Made by a program: the position numbers and the translations under genes
Source of the DNA: Streptomyces griseoincarnatus
GTDB lineage: Bacteria; Actinomycetota; Actinomycetes; Streptomycetales; Streptomycetaceae
Direction of reading: 5' to 3'
NCBI GenBank assembly: GCA_014649575.1
Contig: BMTH01000015.1
Span: 62,001-126,000 of the forward strand
DNA: 64,000 bases
Part shown: piece by piece, positions 1 to 9,997 of the stretch
Layout: each line of letters opens with the position of its first letter
Numbering within the stretch: the first letter of the stretch is position 1
Notes under the pieces: generated by a model
What the model was told of the DNA's origin: nothing
The model's database searches: none
What the model saw: only the letters and a program-made list of their open reading frames with translations

Positions 1-1
1 C

Positions 2-985
2 CCCGCCGGGGGAGTGGAGACCGGCTGGCAGGGCGCCTTCCGCTCCCGCTCCTTCTTCGGCCCGTACGAGGAGAAGGTGGTCCTGGAGCAGAAGGACACC
101 GACGTCAACGGCCCGCACCAGGGCGGCTGGGTACGCACCCCGTCCGGCGAGGACTGGTTCCTGCACTTCCAGCAGCGCGGCGCCTACGGCCGGGTCGTCC
201 ACCTCCAGCCGATGCGGTGGGACGGTGGGGGAGGCTGGCCGGTGATCGGGGACCACGGCGCGCCCGTCGCCGAGCACCGCCGTCCGGACCTGCCGGCGCA
301 GCCGTCCGCCGTGCCCGCCACCGACGACGACTTCCCCGGCGGACGCCCCGGCCGCCAGTGGCAGTGGACCGCCAACCCCCGGGACGGCTGGGCCACCCAC
401 CACTCCGCCGACGGGCTGCGCCTCACCTGCGTCCGCACCCCCGACGCGCACGACCTGCGCGCCCTGCCCAACGTCCTCACCCAGCGGCTGCCCGCCACCC
501 CGTGCACCGTCGAGGTGGACCTGCGGCTCGACGACGGCGAACCCGGGGCGCGCGCCGGACTCGCGGTCCTCGGTGACGCCTACAGCTGGATCGGACTCGA
601 GCGCGGCCCGGACGGCGCCGTGCGGCTCGTGCACCGGTTCGCCGAGACGGCCGCCATGGGGGCGCCTCCCACGCCTTCGGGGCAGTGGGGGAGGGAACGG
701 GACGCCGCACCCCCGCGCCCCGCCCCGGGCGGCCGGGCCCGGCTGCGCGTCGACATCGGCGCCGGCGCGCGCTGCCGCTTCTCGTACGACACGGGGGACG
801 ACGCCGGAGACGGCGCCGGGGAGGGCCTCCGCCCCTCCGGCCAGGTCTTCGCCGCGACTCCCTGGCGCTGGGTCGGTGCTCTGCTCGGCCTGGTCGCCCT
901 GGCGCCCACCGGTCAGGGACACGCCGGTACCGCCACGTTCACGCAGTTCAGGATCCGTATCCAGGAGAAGAGAGCCGACCGATGA
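2..985 (+). CDS. Glycoside hydrolase family 43 (beta-xylosidase/arabinofuranosidase type), 5' end cut off
   Basis: The reading frame is already open at the first base of the window, so only the C-terminal 327 residues are present; the GTG at position 14 is probably internal. The visible protein has GPHQGGWVRTPSGEDWF and a later HLQPMRW segment, both typical of the last blades of GH43 enzymes. A C-terminal beta-sandwich follows (about residues 115-320, including the segment ending in SWIGLERGPDG), like the concanavalin-like domain of GH43 xylosidases. These enzymes release xylose or arabinose from plant polysaccharide side chains. The gene ends in an ATGA overlap with the substrate-binding lipoprotein, so the two are co-transcribed. 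The catalytic acidic residues lie outside the window, so the substrate cannot be fixed. Confidence 0.8.
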   Translation, partial: PAGGVETGWQGAFRSRSFFGPYEEKVVLEQKDTDVNGPHQGGWVRTPSGEDWFLHFQQRGAYGRVVHLQPMRWDGGGGWPVIGDHGAPVAEHRRPDLPAQPSAVPATDDDFPGGRPGRQWQWTANPRDGWATHHSADGLRLTCVRTPDAHDLRALPNVLTQRLPATPCTVEVDLRLDDGEPGARAGLAVLGDAYSWIGLERGPDGAVRLVHRFAETAAMGAPPTPSGQWGRERDAAPPRPAPGGRARLRVDIGAGARCRFSYDTGDDAGDGAGEGLRPSGQVFAATPWRWVGALLGLVALAPTGQGHAGTATFTQFRIRIQEKRADR

Positions 986-2343
986 AGATCAGCATTCTCG
1001 GAAGAAGCACGGGCAGAGGGCGTCGCGGCAGGTCGTCGGCGGCCGTCGCGCTGGGAGCGGTCCTCGCGCTGACCGCCACCGCCTGCGGGGACGACGGCAG
1101 CGGCGGCGCGGGCGCCGAGGGCGACGGCAAGGGGAAGATCGTCTTCTGGGACAACAACGGCGGTGTCCGCACCGACATCTGGAAGGAGATCATCGCCGAC
1201 TTCGAGAAGGCCAACCCGGACATCGAGGTCCAGTACGTCGGCATCGCCTCCACCGAGTACCAGTCCAAGGTGGACACCGCCATCCAGGGCGGCGGCATGC
1301 CGGACGTGGGCGGCATCAGCGCCTCGATGCTCGCGGGCTTCGCCGCCCAGGGCGCGCTCGAGCCGCTGGACGAGCGGCTGGAGGGCTCGTCGCTCAATGG
1401 CAAGCTCAACAAGGACATGATCGAGTCGCTGCGCGCGGCCGGCGGCGGGGACGACCAGCTGTACTCCGTGCCGACCTCCGCCAACAACGGCGTCCTCTAC
1501 TACCGCACCGACATGTTCGAGAAGGCGGGACTGGAGGAGCCGGCCACCTGGGACCGCTTCTTCGAGGCCGCGGAGAAGCTCACCGACAAGGGCAGCAACC
1601 GCTTCGGTTACACCATCCGCGGCGGCGCCGGCTCCATAGCCCAGGCCCTCGACGCGATGTACGGGCAGTCCGGCATCACCTCGTTCTGGGACTCCACCGG
1701 CAAGAAGACCACGGTCAACGACCCGAAGAACGTGCAGGCCCTGGAGAAGTACGCGGCCCTGTTCAAGAAGGTGACGCCCGCCGCCGACCTCAACAACGAC
1801 TTCACCAAGATGGTCGCGCAGTGGGACTCGGGCGAGATCGGGATGCTCAACCACAACCTGGGTTCCTACCAGGACCACGTGAAGGCGCTGGGCGTGGAGA
1901 AGTTCCGGGGCATCCCGCAGCCGGTCGGCCCCGGCGGCAAGCGGGTGCAGGTCTCCAACCCGGTCGACGGCATCGGCCTGTTCAAGAGCTCCAAGAACAA
2001 GGACGCCGCCTGGAAGTTCATCGAGTTCGCCGCGTCGGCGGAGTCCAACTCGAAGTTCAACGAGTCGGCGGGACAGGTGCCGGCGCACGCGGACGCGGCG
2101 AAGGACGCGTGGATCGCGAAGGCGGAGCCCACGAAGCTGGCGGCCGACGCGCTGAGCGACGGGTCCACGACCATCGTGCAGCTGCCGTACTACCTGCCGG
2201 ACTGGAACACCGTCTCGAAGGCGGACAACGAGCCGAACTTCCAGAAGGTGCTGCTGGGGGACATGAGCGCGAAGGCCTTCCTGGACGGGCTCGCCGAGCA
2301 GCTGAACGAGGCTCAGGCCGAGTGGGACGAGCAGATGGGGTGA
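982..2343 (+). CDS. Extracellular solute-binding lipoprotein, family 1 (sugar ABC transporter)
   Basis: A protein of 453 residues begins at the ATG that overlaps the upstream stop codon. It has a twin-arginine-rich n-region, a hydrophobic stretch and a lipobox ending ALTATAC, so Cys35 should be the lipidated residue. The mature part fits family 1 oligosaccharide-binding proteins of the CUT1 type, with the early segment GKIVFWDNNGG and a C-terminal helical region. It would sit on the outside of the membrane and deliver an oligosaccharide, presumably from pectin or xylan breakdown by neighbouring enzymes. No permease or ATPase genes for it lie in the window. They may be upstream of base 1, or the protein may use the shared MsiK-type ATPase common in Streptomyces (inference). 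Confidence 0.88.
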   Translation: MKISILGRSTGRGRRGRSSAAVALGAVLALTATACGDDGSGGAGAEGDGKGKIVFWDNNGGVRTDIWKEIIADFEKANPDIEVQYVGIASTEYQSKVDTAIQGGGMPDVGGISASMLAGFAAQGALEPLDERLEGSSLNGKLNKDMIESLRAAGGGDDQLYSVPTSANNGVLYYRTDMFEKAGLEEPATWDRFFEAAEKLTDKGSNRFGYTIRGGAGSIAQALDAMYGQSGITSFWDSTGKKTTVNDPKNVQALEKYAALFKKVTPAADLNNDFTKMVAQWDSGEIGMLNHNLGSYQDHVKALGVEKFRGIPQPVGPGGKRVQVSNPVDGIGLFKSSKNKDAAWKFIEFAASAESNSKFNESAGQVPAHADAAKDAWIAKAEPTKLAADALSDGSTTIVQLPYYLPDWNTVSKADNEPNFQKVLLGDMSAKAFLDGLAEQLNEAQAEWDEQMG

Positions 2344-2399
2344 TTCCGGCGTCGGGGGCGGTCAGCTGTTCTTCCGCTGCGGACCGTCCCCGGCCGGGC

Positions 2400-2427
2400 G
2401 CGCAGTTCCCCGTGTCCCTGAGGGGGC
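2400..2427 (-). repeat. Degenerate copy of the GGGGAACTGCGCGACCAGCC-family intergenic repeat
   Basis: Read on the minus strand, this segment matches the hairpin core of the repeats at 27914-27948 and 28556-28590 at about 25 of 28 positions (the GCGCAGTTCCCC arm, then a CCCTGA-like loop and a GGGGGC arm on the plus strand). This element family normally lies between genes. Here it abuts the 5' edge of the esterase remnant and probably marks a deletion endpoint. Confidence 0.6.
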
Positions 2428-2627
2428 CCGAGGTGACGCAGGCGTACTTCAACTGGACCGACACCAAGCAGGACACCACGCATTTCTCACCGACGGGCGC
2501 GATCGCCGTGGCACGGCTGGCCGCCCGGGAGCTGCCGCGCACCCCGGTGCTCGCGCCGCACGACGTGCGGCGGCCGGCCGAGGAGATCCCGTCGTCGTGG
2601 ATCACCTGGCCGGAGGCCGCCGCGTAA
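2418..2627 (+). pseudogene. 3' remnant of a GDSL-type rhamnogalacturonan acetylesterase
   Basis: The frame ending at 2627 (TAA) encodes about 65 residues that look like the extreme C-terminus of SGNH-family rhamnogalacturonan acetylesterases. It contains NWTDTKQDTTHFSPTGA, with the DxxH catalytic pair (here TTHFSPTGA follows the usual Asp), and ends SSWITWPEAAA. There is no start codon with a ribosome-binding site, and the first four-fifths of such a protein (about 200 residues, including the GDS nucleophile block) are absent. The recognisable part begins inside an intergenic-type repeat. The gene therefore appears to have been deleted from its 5' side, leaving a non-functional tail between the binding protein and the pectate lyase. 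The functional assignment rests on motif recall. Confidence 0.65.
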
Positions 2628-2657
2628 CCCCCGGACCACGAACAGGAGAGCCGCACC

Positions 2658-3989
2658 ATGAACGTTCACGCATGGCATGGGCATGCCATAAGAGTCGGCG
2701 TGCCGGCCGGCTGCACGGCCCTCGTGCTGGCCCTGACCGGTACCGCCGCCCAGGCCCACACCCCCGCGCACGCGCACCGCGACCCCGCCCGCCAGACCCT
2801 CCCCGCGGGCGACGGCTGGGCGTCCTACGGCTCGGGCACCACCGGAGGCGCCGCCGCCGAGGCCGCGCACGTCCGTACCGTGACCGACTGGGCCCAGTTC
2901 ACCGCCGCCCTCGCGGAGGGCGGGGACGCCCCGAGAATCATCAAGGTGAAGGGCACCATCGACGCCGTCGCCGACGGCTGCGACGCGCTCGCCGTCCCCG
3001 GCTACGACTTCGACGCCTACCTGGAGACGTACGCCCCCGAGACCTGGGGCCTGGAGCGTGACCTCACCGACGAGCCCGACGACAGCCCCGAGGGGCTGCG
3101 CCGCGCCTCCGCCGCCCACCAGGACGCGGTCATCAAGGTGAACGTCCCCTCCGACACCACGATCATCGGTGTGGGACGCGACGCCGCGATCAAGGGCGCC
3201 AGCCTCCAGATCAAGGACGTCGACAACGTCATCGTCCGCAACCTCACCCTGGAGAGCCCCGTCGACTGCTTCCCGCAGTGGGACCCCACCGACGGCGACC
3301 GGGGCAACTGGAACAGCGAGTACGACACCGTCGTCGTGCACGGGGCCACCCATGTGTGGCTGGACCACAACACGTTCACCGACGGCGCGCATCCCGACAG
3401 CGCCGCCCCCACCCACTTCGGCATGCTCTACCAGCAGCACGACGGCGAGCTGGACATCGTCAAGGGCGCCAACCACGTCACCGCCTCCTGGAACGTCTTC
3501 ACCGAGCACGACAAGACGATCCTCATCGGCAACAGCGACAGCGAGTCCACCGCCGTGGGCGACCGGGGCAAACTGAAGGCGACCTTCCACCACAACCTGT
3601 TCGAGGACCTCACCGAGCGCACCCCCCGCGTCCGGTTCGGGCAGGTCGACGTCTACAACAACCACTTCGTGGCCGGCTCCGGGTACGGCTACAGCTTCGG
3701 CGTCGGCAAGGAGTCCCAGCTCGTCGCCGAGCACAACGCGTTCACCCTGCCCCAGGGGATCAGCCCGGCGAAGGTCCTCAAGCGCTGGAACGACTCGCCC
3801 CTCACCGCCCGGCACAACCTGGTCAACGGCCGGCCGGTCGACCTGATCGCCGTGCACAACGCGGAGATCCCCGAGGAGACCCTGCGCTCCGGCGCCGGCT
3901 GGACGCCCGCCCTGCGCAAGGCCGTGCACCCCGCCTGGGCCGTGCCCGCCCTGGTCGGCCTCGGCGCGGGCGCGGGCCGCCTCCGCTGA
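2658..3989 (+). CDS. Secreted pectate lyase (polysaccharide lyase family 1)
   Basis: A protein of 443 residues starts at ATG 2658 behind an AGGAG ribosome-binding site. Residues 1-33 form a Sec-type signal peptide ending near AQAHTPA. The mature protein shows right-handed beta-helix features of PL1 enzymes: IIGVGRDAAIKG, then NVIVRNLTLESP, the VWLDHNTFTDG stretch with calcium-binding Asp residues, and RTPRVRFGQVDVYNNHF, which carries the arginine used in the beta-elimination. It should cleave de-esterified polygalacturonate outside the cell. It is followed by a strong hairpin and then a pectinesterase that would produce its de-esterified substrate. The C-terminus ends in a short glycine- and alanine-rich hydrophobic tail without a sorting motif. 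Confidence 0.92.
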   Translation: MNVHAWHGHAIRVGVPAGCTALVLALTGTAAQAHTPAHAHRDPARQTLPAGDGWASYGSGTTGGAAAEAAHVRTVTDWAQFTAALAEGGDAPRIIKVKGTIDAVADGCDALAVPGYDFDAYLETYAPETWGLERDLTDEPDDSPEGLRRASAAHQDAVIKVNVPSDTTIIGVGRDAAIKGASLQIKDVDNVIVRNLTLESPVDCFPQWDPTDGDRGNWNSEYDTVVVHGATHVWLDHNTFTDGAHPDSAAPTHFGMLYQQHDGELDIVKGANHVTASWNVFTEHDKTILIGNSDSESTAVGDRGKLKATFHHNLFEDLTERTPRVRFGQVDVYNNHFVAGSGYGYSFGVGKESQLVAEHNAFTLPQGISPAKVLKRWNDSPLTARHNLVNGRPVDLIAVHNAEIPEETLRSGAGWTPALRKAVHPAWAVPALVGLGAGAGRLR

Positions 3990-4010
3990 CCTGCACGCCG
4001 TCCGAAGCCG

Positions 4011-4045
4011 CCGGTGCGGTCCGCCCCCACTGCGGACCGCACCGG
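4011..4045 (+). terminator. Perfect 14-bp hairpin between pectate lyase and pectinesterase
   Basis: The arms CCGGTGCGGTCCGC and GCGGACCGCACCGG are exact complements around a seven-base loop. There is no T-run, as is usual for Streptomyces terminators. It could terminate or attenuate transcription between the two secreted enzymes, or protect the 3' end of the lyase message. Confidence 0.65.
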
Positions 4046-4078
4046 CTCACCCCCCAAGTCCCCCCAAGGAGCACCCGC

Positions 4079-5188
4079 ATGCCCTCGCACCTGTCCCGGA
4101 GGAACGTCCTGCTGGCCGGCGCCGCGGCCGGCTCCGGCCTGGCCCTGTCCGCCGCACCCGCCCACGCCCACCGCCGTCCGCACCGCCCCTTCGGCCGCCA
4201 CGGCTCGCCCTCCGCGCGGCTCACCGCCACCACCCTGTACGTCCACCCGCGCGGCGCGGGCGACTTCACCGGCCTCCAGGCCGCCGTCGACGCCGCCACC
4301 GGCACCGGACGCACCCTCGTCATCGCCCCCGGCGTCTACCGCGAGACGGTCTCCGTCCCCGCCGACCGCACCGGCATGACCTGGATCGGCGCTTCCGGCG
4401 ACCCCCGTGACGTGGTCGTCGTGTACGACAACGCGGCCGGCACCCCCAAGCCCGGCGGCGGCAGCTACGGCACCTCGGGCTCGGCCACCACCACCCTGCG
4501 CCCCGACGGCTTCACCGCCCGCCGCATCACCTTCGCCAACGACTGGCTGCGCGCCGACCACCCCGGCGTCAGCGGCACCCAGGCCGTCGCCGTCAAGGTC
4601 ATGGGCGACCGCAGCGCCTTCTTCGACTGCCGGTTCCTCGGTCACCAGGACACCCTCTACGCCGACTCGGCGTCCCTGGACACCGTGGCCCGCCAGTACT
4701 TCGCGCGCTGCTACGCCGAGGGCGACGTCGACTTCGTCTTCGGCCGGGCCACGGCGGTGTTCGAGGACTGCCACTTCCGCACCCTGGTCCGCCCCGACCT
4801 GACGTCCGCCCCGTCCGGCTTCGTCTTCGCGCCCTCCACCGCCGTCGCCAACCCGCACGGCTTCCTGGTGACCGGCAGCCGCGTCAGCAGCGAGGCGCCG
4901 GACGGTTACTACAAGCTGGCCCGCCCTTGGGTGCCCAGCTCCGACCCGACCGCCCGGCCCATGCTCACCGTCCGCGACACCCGCCTCGGCGCCGGCATCG
5001 ACGCGGTCGCGCCTTATACGAACATGGCGAGCGGGTACCCCTGGCAGGACCAGCGGTTCGCCGAGTACCGCAACACCGGCCCCGGCGCGGTGATCGCCGT
5101 TCCCGCCAACCGTCCCCAGCTCACGCCGGCCCAGGCCGCCACGCACACCCGCCAGGCCTGGCTCGGCGACTGGCGGCCCCGGGCATGA
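4079..5188 (+). CDS. Secreted pectinesterase (carbohydrate esterase family 8)
   Basis: A protein of 369 residues starts at ATG 4079, a few bases after an AAGGAG site. The N-terminus SRRNVLLAGAAAGSG is a Tat-type signal with a cleavage site near APAHA. The CE8 motifs are present in order: the QAVAV glutamine (residue 170), the GHQDTLY block with general acid Asp191, the DVDFVFG block with nucleophile Asp218, and the later RPWVP arginine-tryptophan pair. It removes methyl groups from pectin and so prepares substrate for the pectate lyase next door. The last codons overlap the following esterase gene (ATGA), implying translational coupling. All catalytic residues expected for the family are visible. 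Confidence 0.93.
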   Translation: MPSHLSRRNVLLAGAAAGSGLALSAAPAHAHRRPHRPFGRHGSPSARLTATTLYVHPRGAGDFTGLQAAVDAATGTGRTLVIAPGVYRETVSVPADRTGMTWIGASGDPRDVVVVYDNAAGTPKPGGGSYGTSGSATTTLRPDGFTARRITFANDWLRADHPGVSGTQAVAVKVMGDRSAFFDCRFLGHQDTLYADSASLDTVARQYFARCYAEGDVDFVFGRATAVFEDCHFRTLVRPDLTSAPSGFVFAPSTAVANPHGFLVTGSRVSSEAPDGYYKLARPWVPSSDPTARPMLTVRDTRLGAGIDAVAPYTNMASGYPWQDQRFAEYRNTGPGAVIAVPANRPQLTPAQAATHTRQAWLGDWRPRA

Positions 5189-6255
5189 CCTCCCTGCCCG
5201 GGCCGCCCGGCCTGCTCGACGCGCTCAAGGACGACCTGACGTTCCCGCTCGCCTGGGGGACCTCACCCGTCCGCGACCCCGCACGCTGGCACCGGACGGC
5301 CCGGGCCGTGGTGGAGGACGCGCTCCTCGTCCCCGCCGAACCCGCCCTGCCCTACGACCCCGAGCACATCCCCGGACCCGACGGGGACGCGTACGCACGG
5401 GAGTTGGTGACCGTCACGCTCACCCGCCGCACCCGGGCCCGCGGCGTCCTGCTCACCCCGCACGGCACCGGCCCCTTCCCGGCCGTCCTGCTGCTCCACG
5501 ACCACGGCTCCCGCTTCGACATCGGCAAGGAGAAGTGCGTCCGCCCCTGGTACGACGACACCCGGCTCGTCTCCGCCGGGGAGTGGGCCGCACGCCACTT
5601 CGACGGCCGCTTCCCCGGCGACGAACTCGCCCGCCGTGGGTACGCCGTGCTGTGTTTCGACGCGCTCGGCTGGGGCGAACGCGGCCCGCTCGTGTACGAG
5701 GAGCAGCAGGCACTAGCGAGCACCCTCTACCAGCTGGGCTCCTCCCTCGCCGGACTGCACGCCCGCGAGGACCAGCGCGCCGCCGCCTTCCTCGCCGGCC
5801 TCGACCGGGTCGACGCCCGCCGGGTCGCCGCCGCCGGCTGGTCCATGGGCGGCTACCGCGCCTGGCAGGCCGCGGCGCTGTGCGACCACGTCACCGCCGC
5901 CGCGAGCGTCTGCTGGATGTCCGGGCTCAAGCAGCTGCTTGTGCCGGGCAACAACACACTGTGCGGCCAGTCCGCGTTCCACATGCTGCACCCCGGACTC
6001 GCCCGCCACCTCGACCTTCCCGACGTGGCGGGCATCGCCGCGCCCAAGCCGATGCTGTTCCTCCACGGCGGACGCGACCCCCACTTCCCCGCCGACGGCG
6101 TACGGGCCGCGTACGACAGGCTGCGCACGGTGTGGCGGTCCTGGGACGCCGAGGAACGGCTGCGGCTGCGGGTCAGGCCCGACCACGGTCACACCTTCGA
6201 CTCCCCGATGCAGGACGAGACGTACGCGTGGCTGGACTCCGTGCTGCACCCGTGA
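5185..6255 (+). CDS. Alpha/beta hydrolase, dienelactone hydrolase/acetylxylan esterase-like
   Basis: A protein of 356 residues is coupled by ATGA to the pectinesterase. It has an alpha/beta-hydrolase core with the strand-turn VLLLHDHGSRFDIGKEK, the nucleophile elbow GWSMGGY (Ser220) and, towards the end, a histidine in RPDHGHTFDSP. The long N-terminal part without a signal peptide suggests a cytoplasmic enzyme. Relatives in plant-polysaccharide loci are esterases acting on acetylated or glucuronoylated fragments. The context (pectin lyase, pectinesterase, GH43) supports a carbohydrate de-esterification role, but the exact substrate is not determined by the sequence. A short hairpin follows the stop codon. 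Confidence 0.75.
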   Translation: MTSLPGPPGLLDALKDDLTFPLAWGTSPVRDPARWHRTARAVVEDALLVPAEPALPYDPEHIPGPDGDAYARELVTVTLTRRTRARGVLLTPHGTGPFPAVLLLHDHGSRFDIGKEKCVRPWYDDTRLVSAGEWAARHFDGRFPGDELARRGYAVLCFDALGWGERGPLVYEEQQALASTLYQLGSSLAGLHAREDQRAAAFLAGLDRVDARRVAAAGWSMGGYRAWQAAALCDHVTAAASVCWMSGLKQLLVPGNNTLCGQSAFHMLHPGLARHLDLPDVAGIAAPKPMLFLHGGRDPHFPADGVRAAYDRLRTVWRSWDAEERLRLRVRPDHGHTFDSPMQDETYAWLDSVLHP

Positions 6256-6267
6256 CGCCCCGTGCGA

Positions 6268-6290
6268 GGGGCCCGGACGGTGTCCGGCCC
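6268..6290 (+). terminator. Hairpin after the pectin block
   Basis: GGGCCCGGAC and GTCCGGCCC pair with one bulged base around a short loop just after the esterase stop codon at 6255. It probably ends the pectin-utilisation transcript before the purine permease gene. Confidence 0.5.
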
Positions 6291-6400
6291 GCCGGTATGC
6301 CAATCCGTCACACGAAGCACACCGGAACGACGTACGGCACGGGCACAATCCAGCCAGCGTTCAGCAGATCATCATCTCCCGCTCATCGAGGAGCAGTTGC

Positions 6401-7849
<1,449 letters not shown>

Positions 7850-7864
7850 CCGTCGGGCATGGAA

Positions 7865-7899
7865 GCGGGCCGCCCCCTTCGAGCACCGGGGCGGCCCGC
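7865..7899. terminator. Bidirectional terminator between purine permease and PBP
   Basis: The 12-bp arms GCGGGCCGCCCC and GGGGCGGCCCGC are exact complements around an eleven-base loop. It lies between two convergent genes and can serve both. Confidence 0.8.
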
Positions 7900-7918
7900 A
7901 CGTGTGTGTCCCGCCAGG

Positions 7919-9376
7919 TCAGTCCTGGAGCGCGGCCCTCATCGTCTCCCGCGCGATCGGGGCGGCCAGCCCGTTGCCGCTGACCTCCGAGCGGGCCGCG
8001 TCCGACTGCTCCACCAGCACCGCCACGGCGACCTTCTTGCCGTTCGCGTCGGACTCGGCGTACGAGGTGAACCAGGCGTACGGCGTCTTGCTGTTGTTCT
8101 CGCCGTGCTGTGCCGTGCCGGTCTTGCCGCCCACCGTGGCGCCGGACAGCTGCGCGTTGGTGCCCGTGCCCTCGTTCACCACCGTCTGCATCGCCGACCG
8201 CAGCTGCTCGGCGGTCGAGGAGCTGACGATCCGCCGCGTCGAGGCGTCCTCGTCGTGGTCCTCCAGCACGTCGCCGCCGCTGTCGGTCACCCGGGACACC
8301 ATGTGCGGCGACACCAGCTCGCCGTCGTTCGCGAGCGCCGCCGACACCATCGCGATCTGCAGCGGCGTCGCCGTCACGTCGAACTGCCCGATACCGCTCA
8401 GCGCGGTCTGGGGCCGGTCCATGTCCGAGGGGTACACGCTGGTGTAGGCGCGTACCGGGACGTCCTGCTTCTCGTCGTTGAAGCCGAACTTCTCCGCCAT
8501 GTCCCGCACCTTGTCCTGCCCGAGGTCGACGGCCATCTTGCCGAAGACGTTGTTGCAGGAGTACTGCAGCGCCACCCGGATCGACGCGTTCTCGCAGGGC
8601 GCGGACGGGTTCTCGTTGGTGAGGTCCTTCGACGAGTCCGGCAGCGGGTACGGGTCGGGGCTGTCGGTCCGCTCGTCCACCGAGGAGTACAGCCCGTCCT
8701 CCAGCGCGGCGGCCGCCACCACCAGCTTGAACGTCGAGCCGGGTGGCAGCGGCTGGCGCAGCGCCCGGTTGGTCAGCGGCTTGTCCGGGTCCTCGTTCAG
8801 CCGCGTCCACGCCTCGCCGGCGGTGTTGGCGTCGGTCAGCGAGGCCGGGTCGTACGACGGGGTCGACACGGCGGCGAGGATCCGGCCGGTCTCCGGGTCG
8901 ATGGCGACCGCGGCGCCCTTCTTGTCGCCGAGCGCCTCGTACGCCGCCTTCTGCACGGCCGGGTCGACGGTCGTCACCACGTCCCCCGGGGCGGACCGCC
9001 CGTTGGTGACCATGTCCGTCACCGTCCTCAGACGGGGGTCCGTGCCGTTGAGGACGTCCGCGTAGATGCCCTCGAGCTGGGTCGGCGCGTAGGCCTGCGA
9101 GGCGTAGCCGGTCACCGCCGCGTACAGCGGGCCGTTCGTGTAGGTGCGCTTGTACGCGAGGTCGCTCCCCTTCGTCCGCGCCGAGCCGGTGATGTGCTCA
9201 CCGCCCACGACGATGTTCCCCAGCGGCTCCGCGTACGTCTCGATCGCGTTGCGCCGGTTGTCGTTGTCGTCCGCCAGTGCCCGGCCCTCGTAGAACTGCA
9301 CCCAGGTCGCCCGCACCAGCAGGGCGAACACCAGGAGCAGCGTGAAGACGGAGGCACGCCTGATCGTCCTGTTCAT
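7919..9376 (-). CDS. Class B penicillin-binding protein (peptidoglycan D,D-transpeptidase)
   Basis: A protein of 485 residues has one N-terminal membrane anchor (about residues 8-27) and a short periplasmic-facing N-domain. The transpeptidase domain carries the three penicillin-binding motifs: STFK (Ser214), SCN (Ser273) and KTG (Lys418). It lacks a glycosyltransferase domain. It cross-links peptidoglycan outside the membrane. In contrast to the PbpA gene paired with a RodA/FtsW gene in the division region, no SEDS partner is found here. It resembles the stand-alone PbpA paralogues of Streptomyces, and from memory this is the SCO1875 position. A dedicated developmental role is possible but not shown by the sequence. 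Confidence 0.9.
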   Translation of the reverse strand: MNRTIRRASVFTLLLVFALLVRATWVQFYEGRALADDNDNRRNAIETYAEPLGNIVVGGEHITGSARTKGSDLAYKRTYTNGPLYAAVTGYASQAYAPTQLEGIYADVLNGTDPRLRTVTDMVTNGRSAPGDVVTTVDPAVQKAAYEALGDKKGAAVAIDPETGRILAAVSTPSYDPASLTDANTAGEAWTRLNEDPDKPLTNRALRQPLPPGSTFKLVVAAAALEDGLYSSVDERTDSPDPYPLPDSSKDLTNENPSAPCENASIRVALQYSCNNVFGKMAVDLGQDKVRDMAEKFGFNDEKQDVPVRAYTSVYPSDMDRPQTALSGIGQFDVTATPLQIAMVSAALANDGELVSPHMVSRVTDSGGDVLEDHDEDASTRRIVSSSTAEQLRSAMQTVVNEGTGTNAQLSGATVGGKTGTAQHGENNSKTPYAWFTSYAESDANGKKVAVAVLVEQSDAARSEVSGNGLAAPIARETMRAALQD

Positions 9377-9520
9377 CGCGTGGGGACAGACGAGCGGGAG
9401 AGGGCAGGACGTTCCCGTTCGGCCGGATTCTCATCGGTTGTTCATACGGTCGCCCGGTGGGCGTGAGACGGCTCACCCTGCCGCACGTGCGGGCCGGTGG
9501 GGGCGTGGCGCGGGGCCGGC

Positions 9521-9994
9521 TCAGCCCTCCAGGGCCAGCACCAGCTCGTCCGTCTCCTCACCGCGGCCCGGCGCGTACGCCGTGGCCCTGCCGGTGACCT
9601 CGAAGCCGCACGTGCGCAGCACCCGCAGCGAGCCCGCGTTGTCGGCGGCCACGCGCGCGTACAGCGGCCGGTCGGTGACCTCCGCCAGCAGGAGGCGCAG
9701 CGCGGCCGTGGCGATGCCCTTGCCCCAGTAGGCGCGGTCGATCCAGTACGTCACCTCGCGCTCGCCCGCCTCGCCGAAGACGGAGGCGGAGCCCACCACG
9801 TCGCCGTCCACGAGCACCGTGCGCGCCACGATCTCCGGGGAGCTGCGGATGTGCGCCCACTTCGCCTCGAAGCGGTCGCGGTCGGCCGGGTCCTCAGGGG
9901 TGAAGGCGGCCATCCGCACCGATTCCGGGTCGTTCGTCTGCCGGAAGAAGACGGGCAGGTCGCTGTCGTGCACCGGGCGCAGGGCGATGTCCAC
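9521..9994 (-). CDS. GNAT-family N-acetyltransferase (RimJ/RimL-like)
   Basis: A protein of 157 residues begins DIALRPVHDSDLPVFF. It has the acetyl-CoA-binding motif A region YWGKGIATAALRLLL and the following RVAADNAGSLRVLRTCGF segment, the standard signature of the RimJ/RimL branch (Acetyltransf_3). It would transfer acetyl from acetyl-CoA to an amino group; the substrate is unknown. It starts three bases after the stop of the IclR regulator, so it is the second gene of that operon and probably sits under the same control. Confidence 0.85.
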   Translation of the reverse strand: MDIALRPVHDSDLPVFFRQTNDPESVRMAAFTPEDPADRDRFEAKWAHIRSSPEIVARTVLVDGDVVGSASVFGEAGEREVTYWIDRAYWGKGIATAALRLLLAEVTDRPLYARVAADNAGSLRVLRTCGFEVTGRATAYAPGRGEETDELVLALEG

Positions 9995-9997
9995 GGG

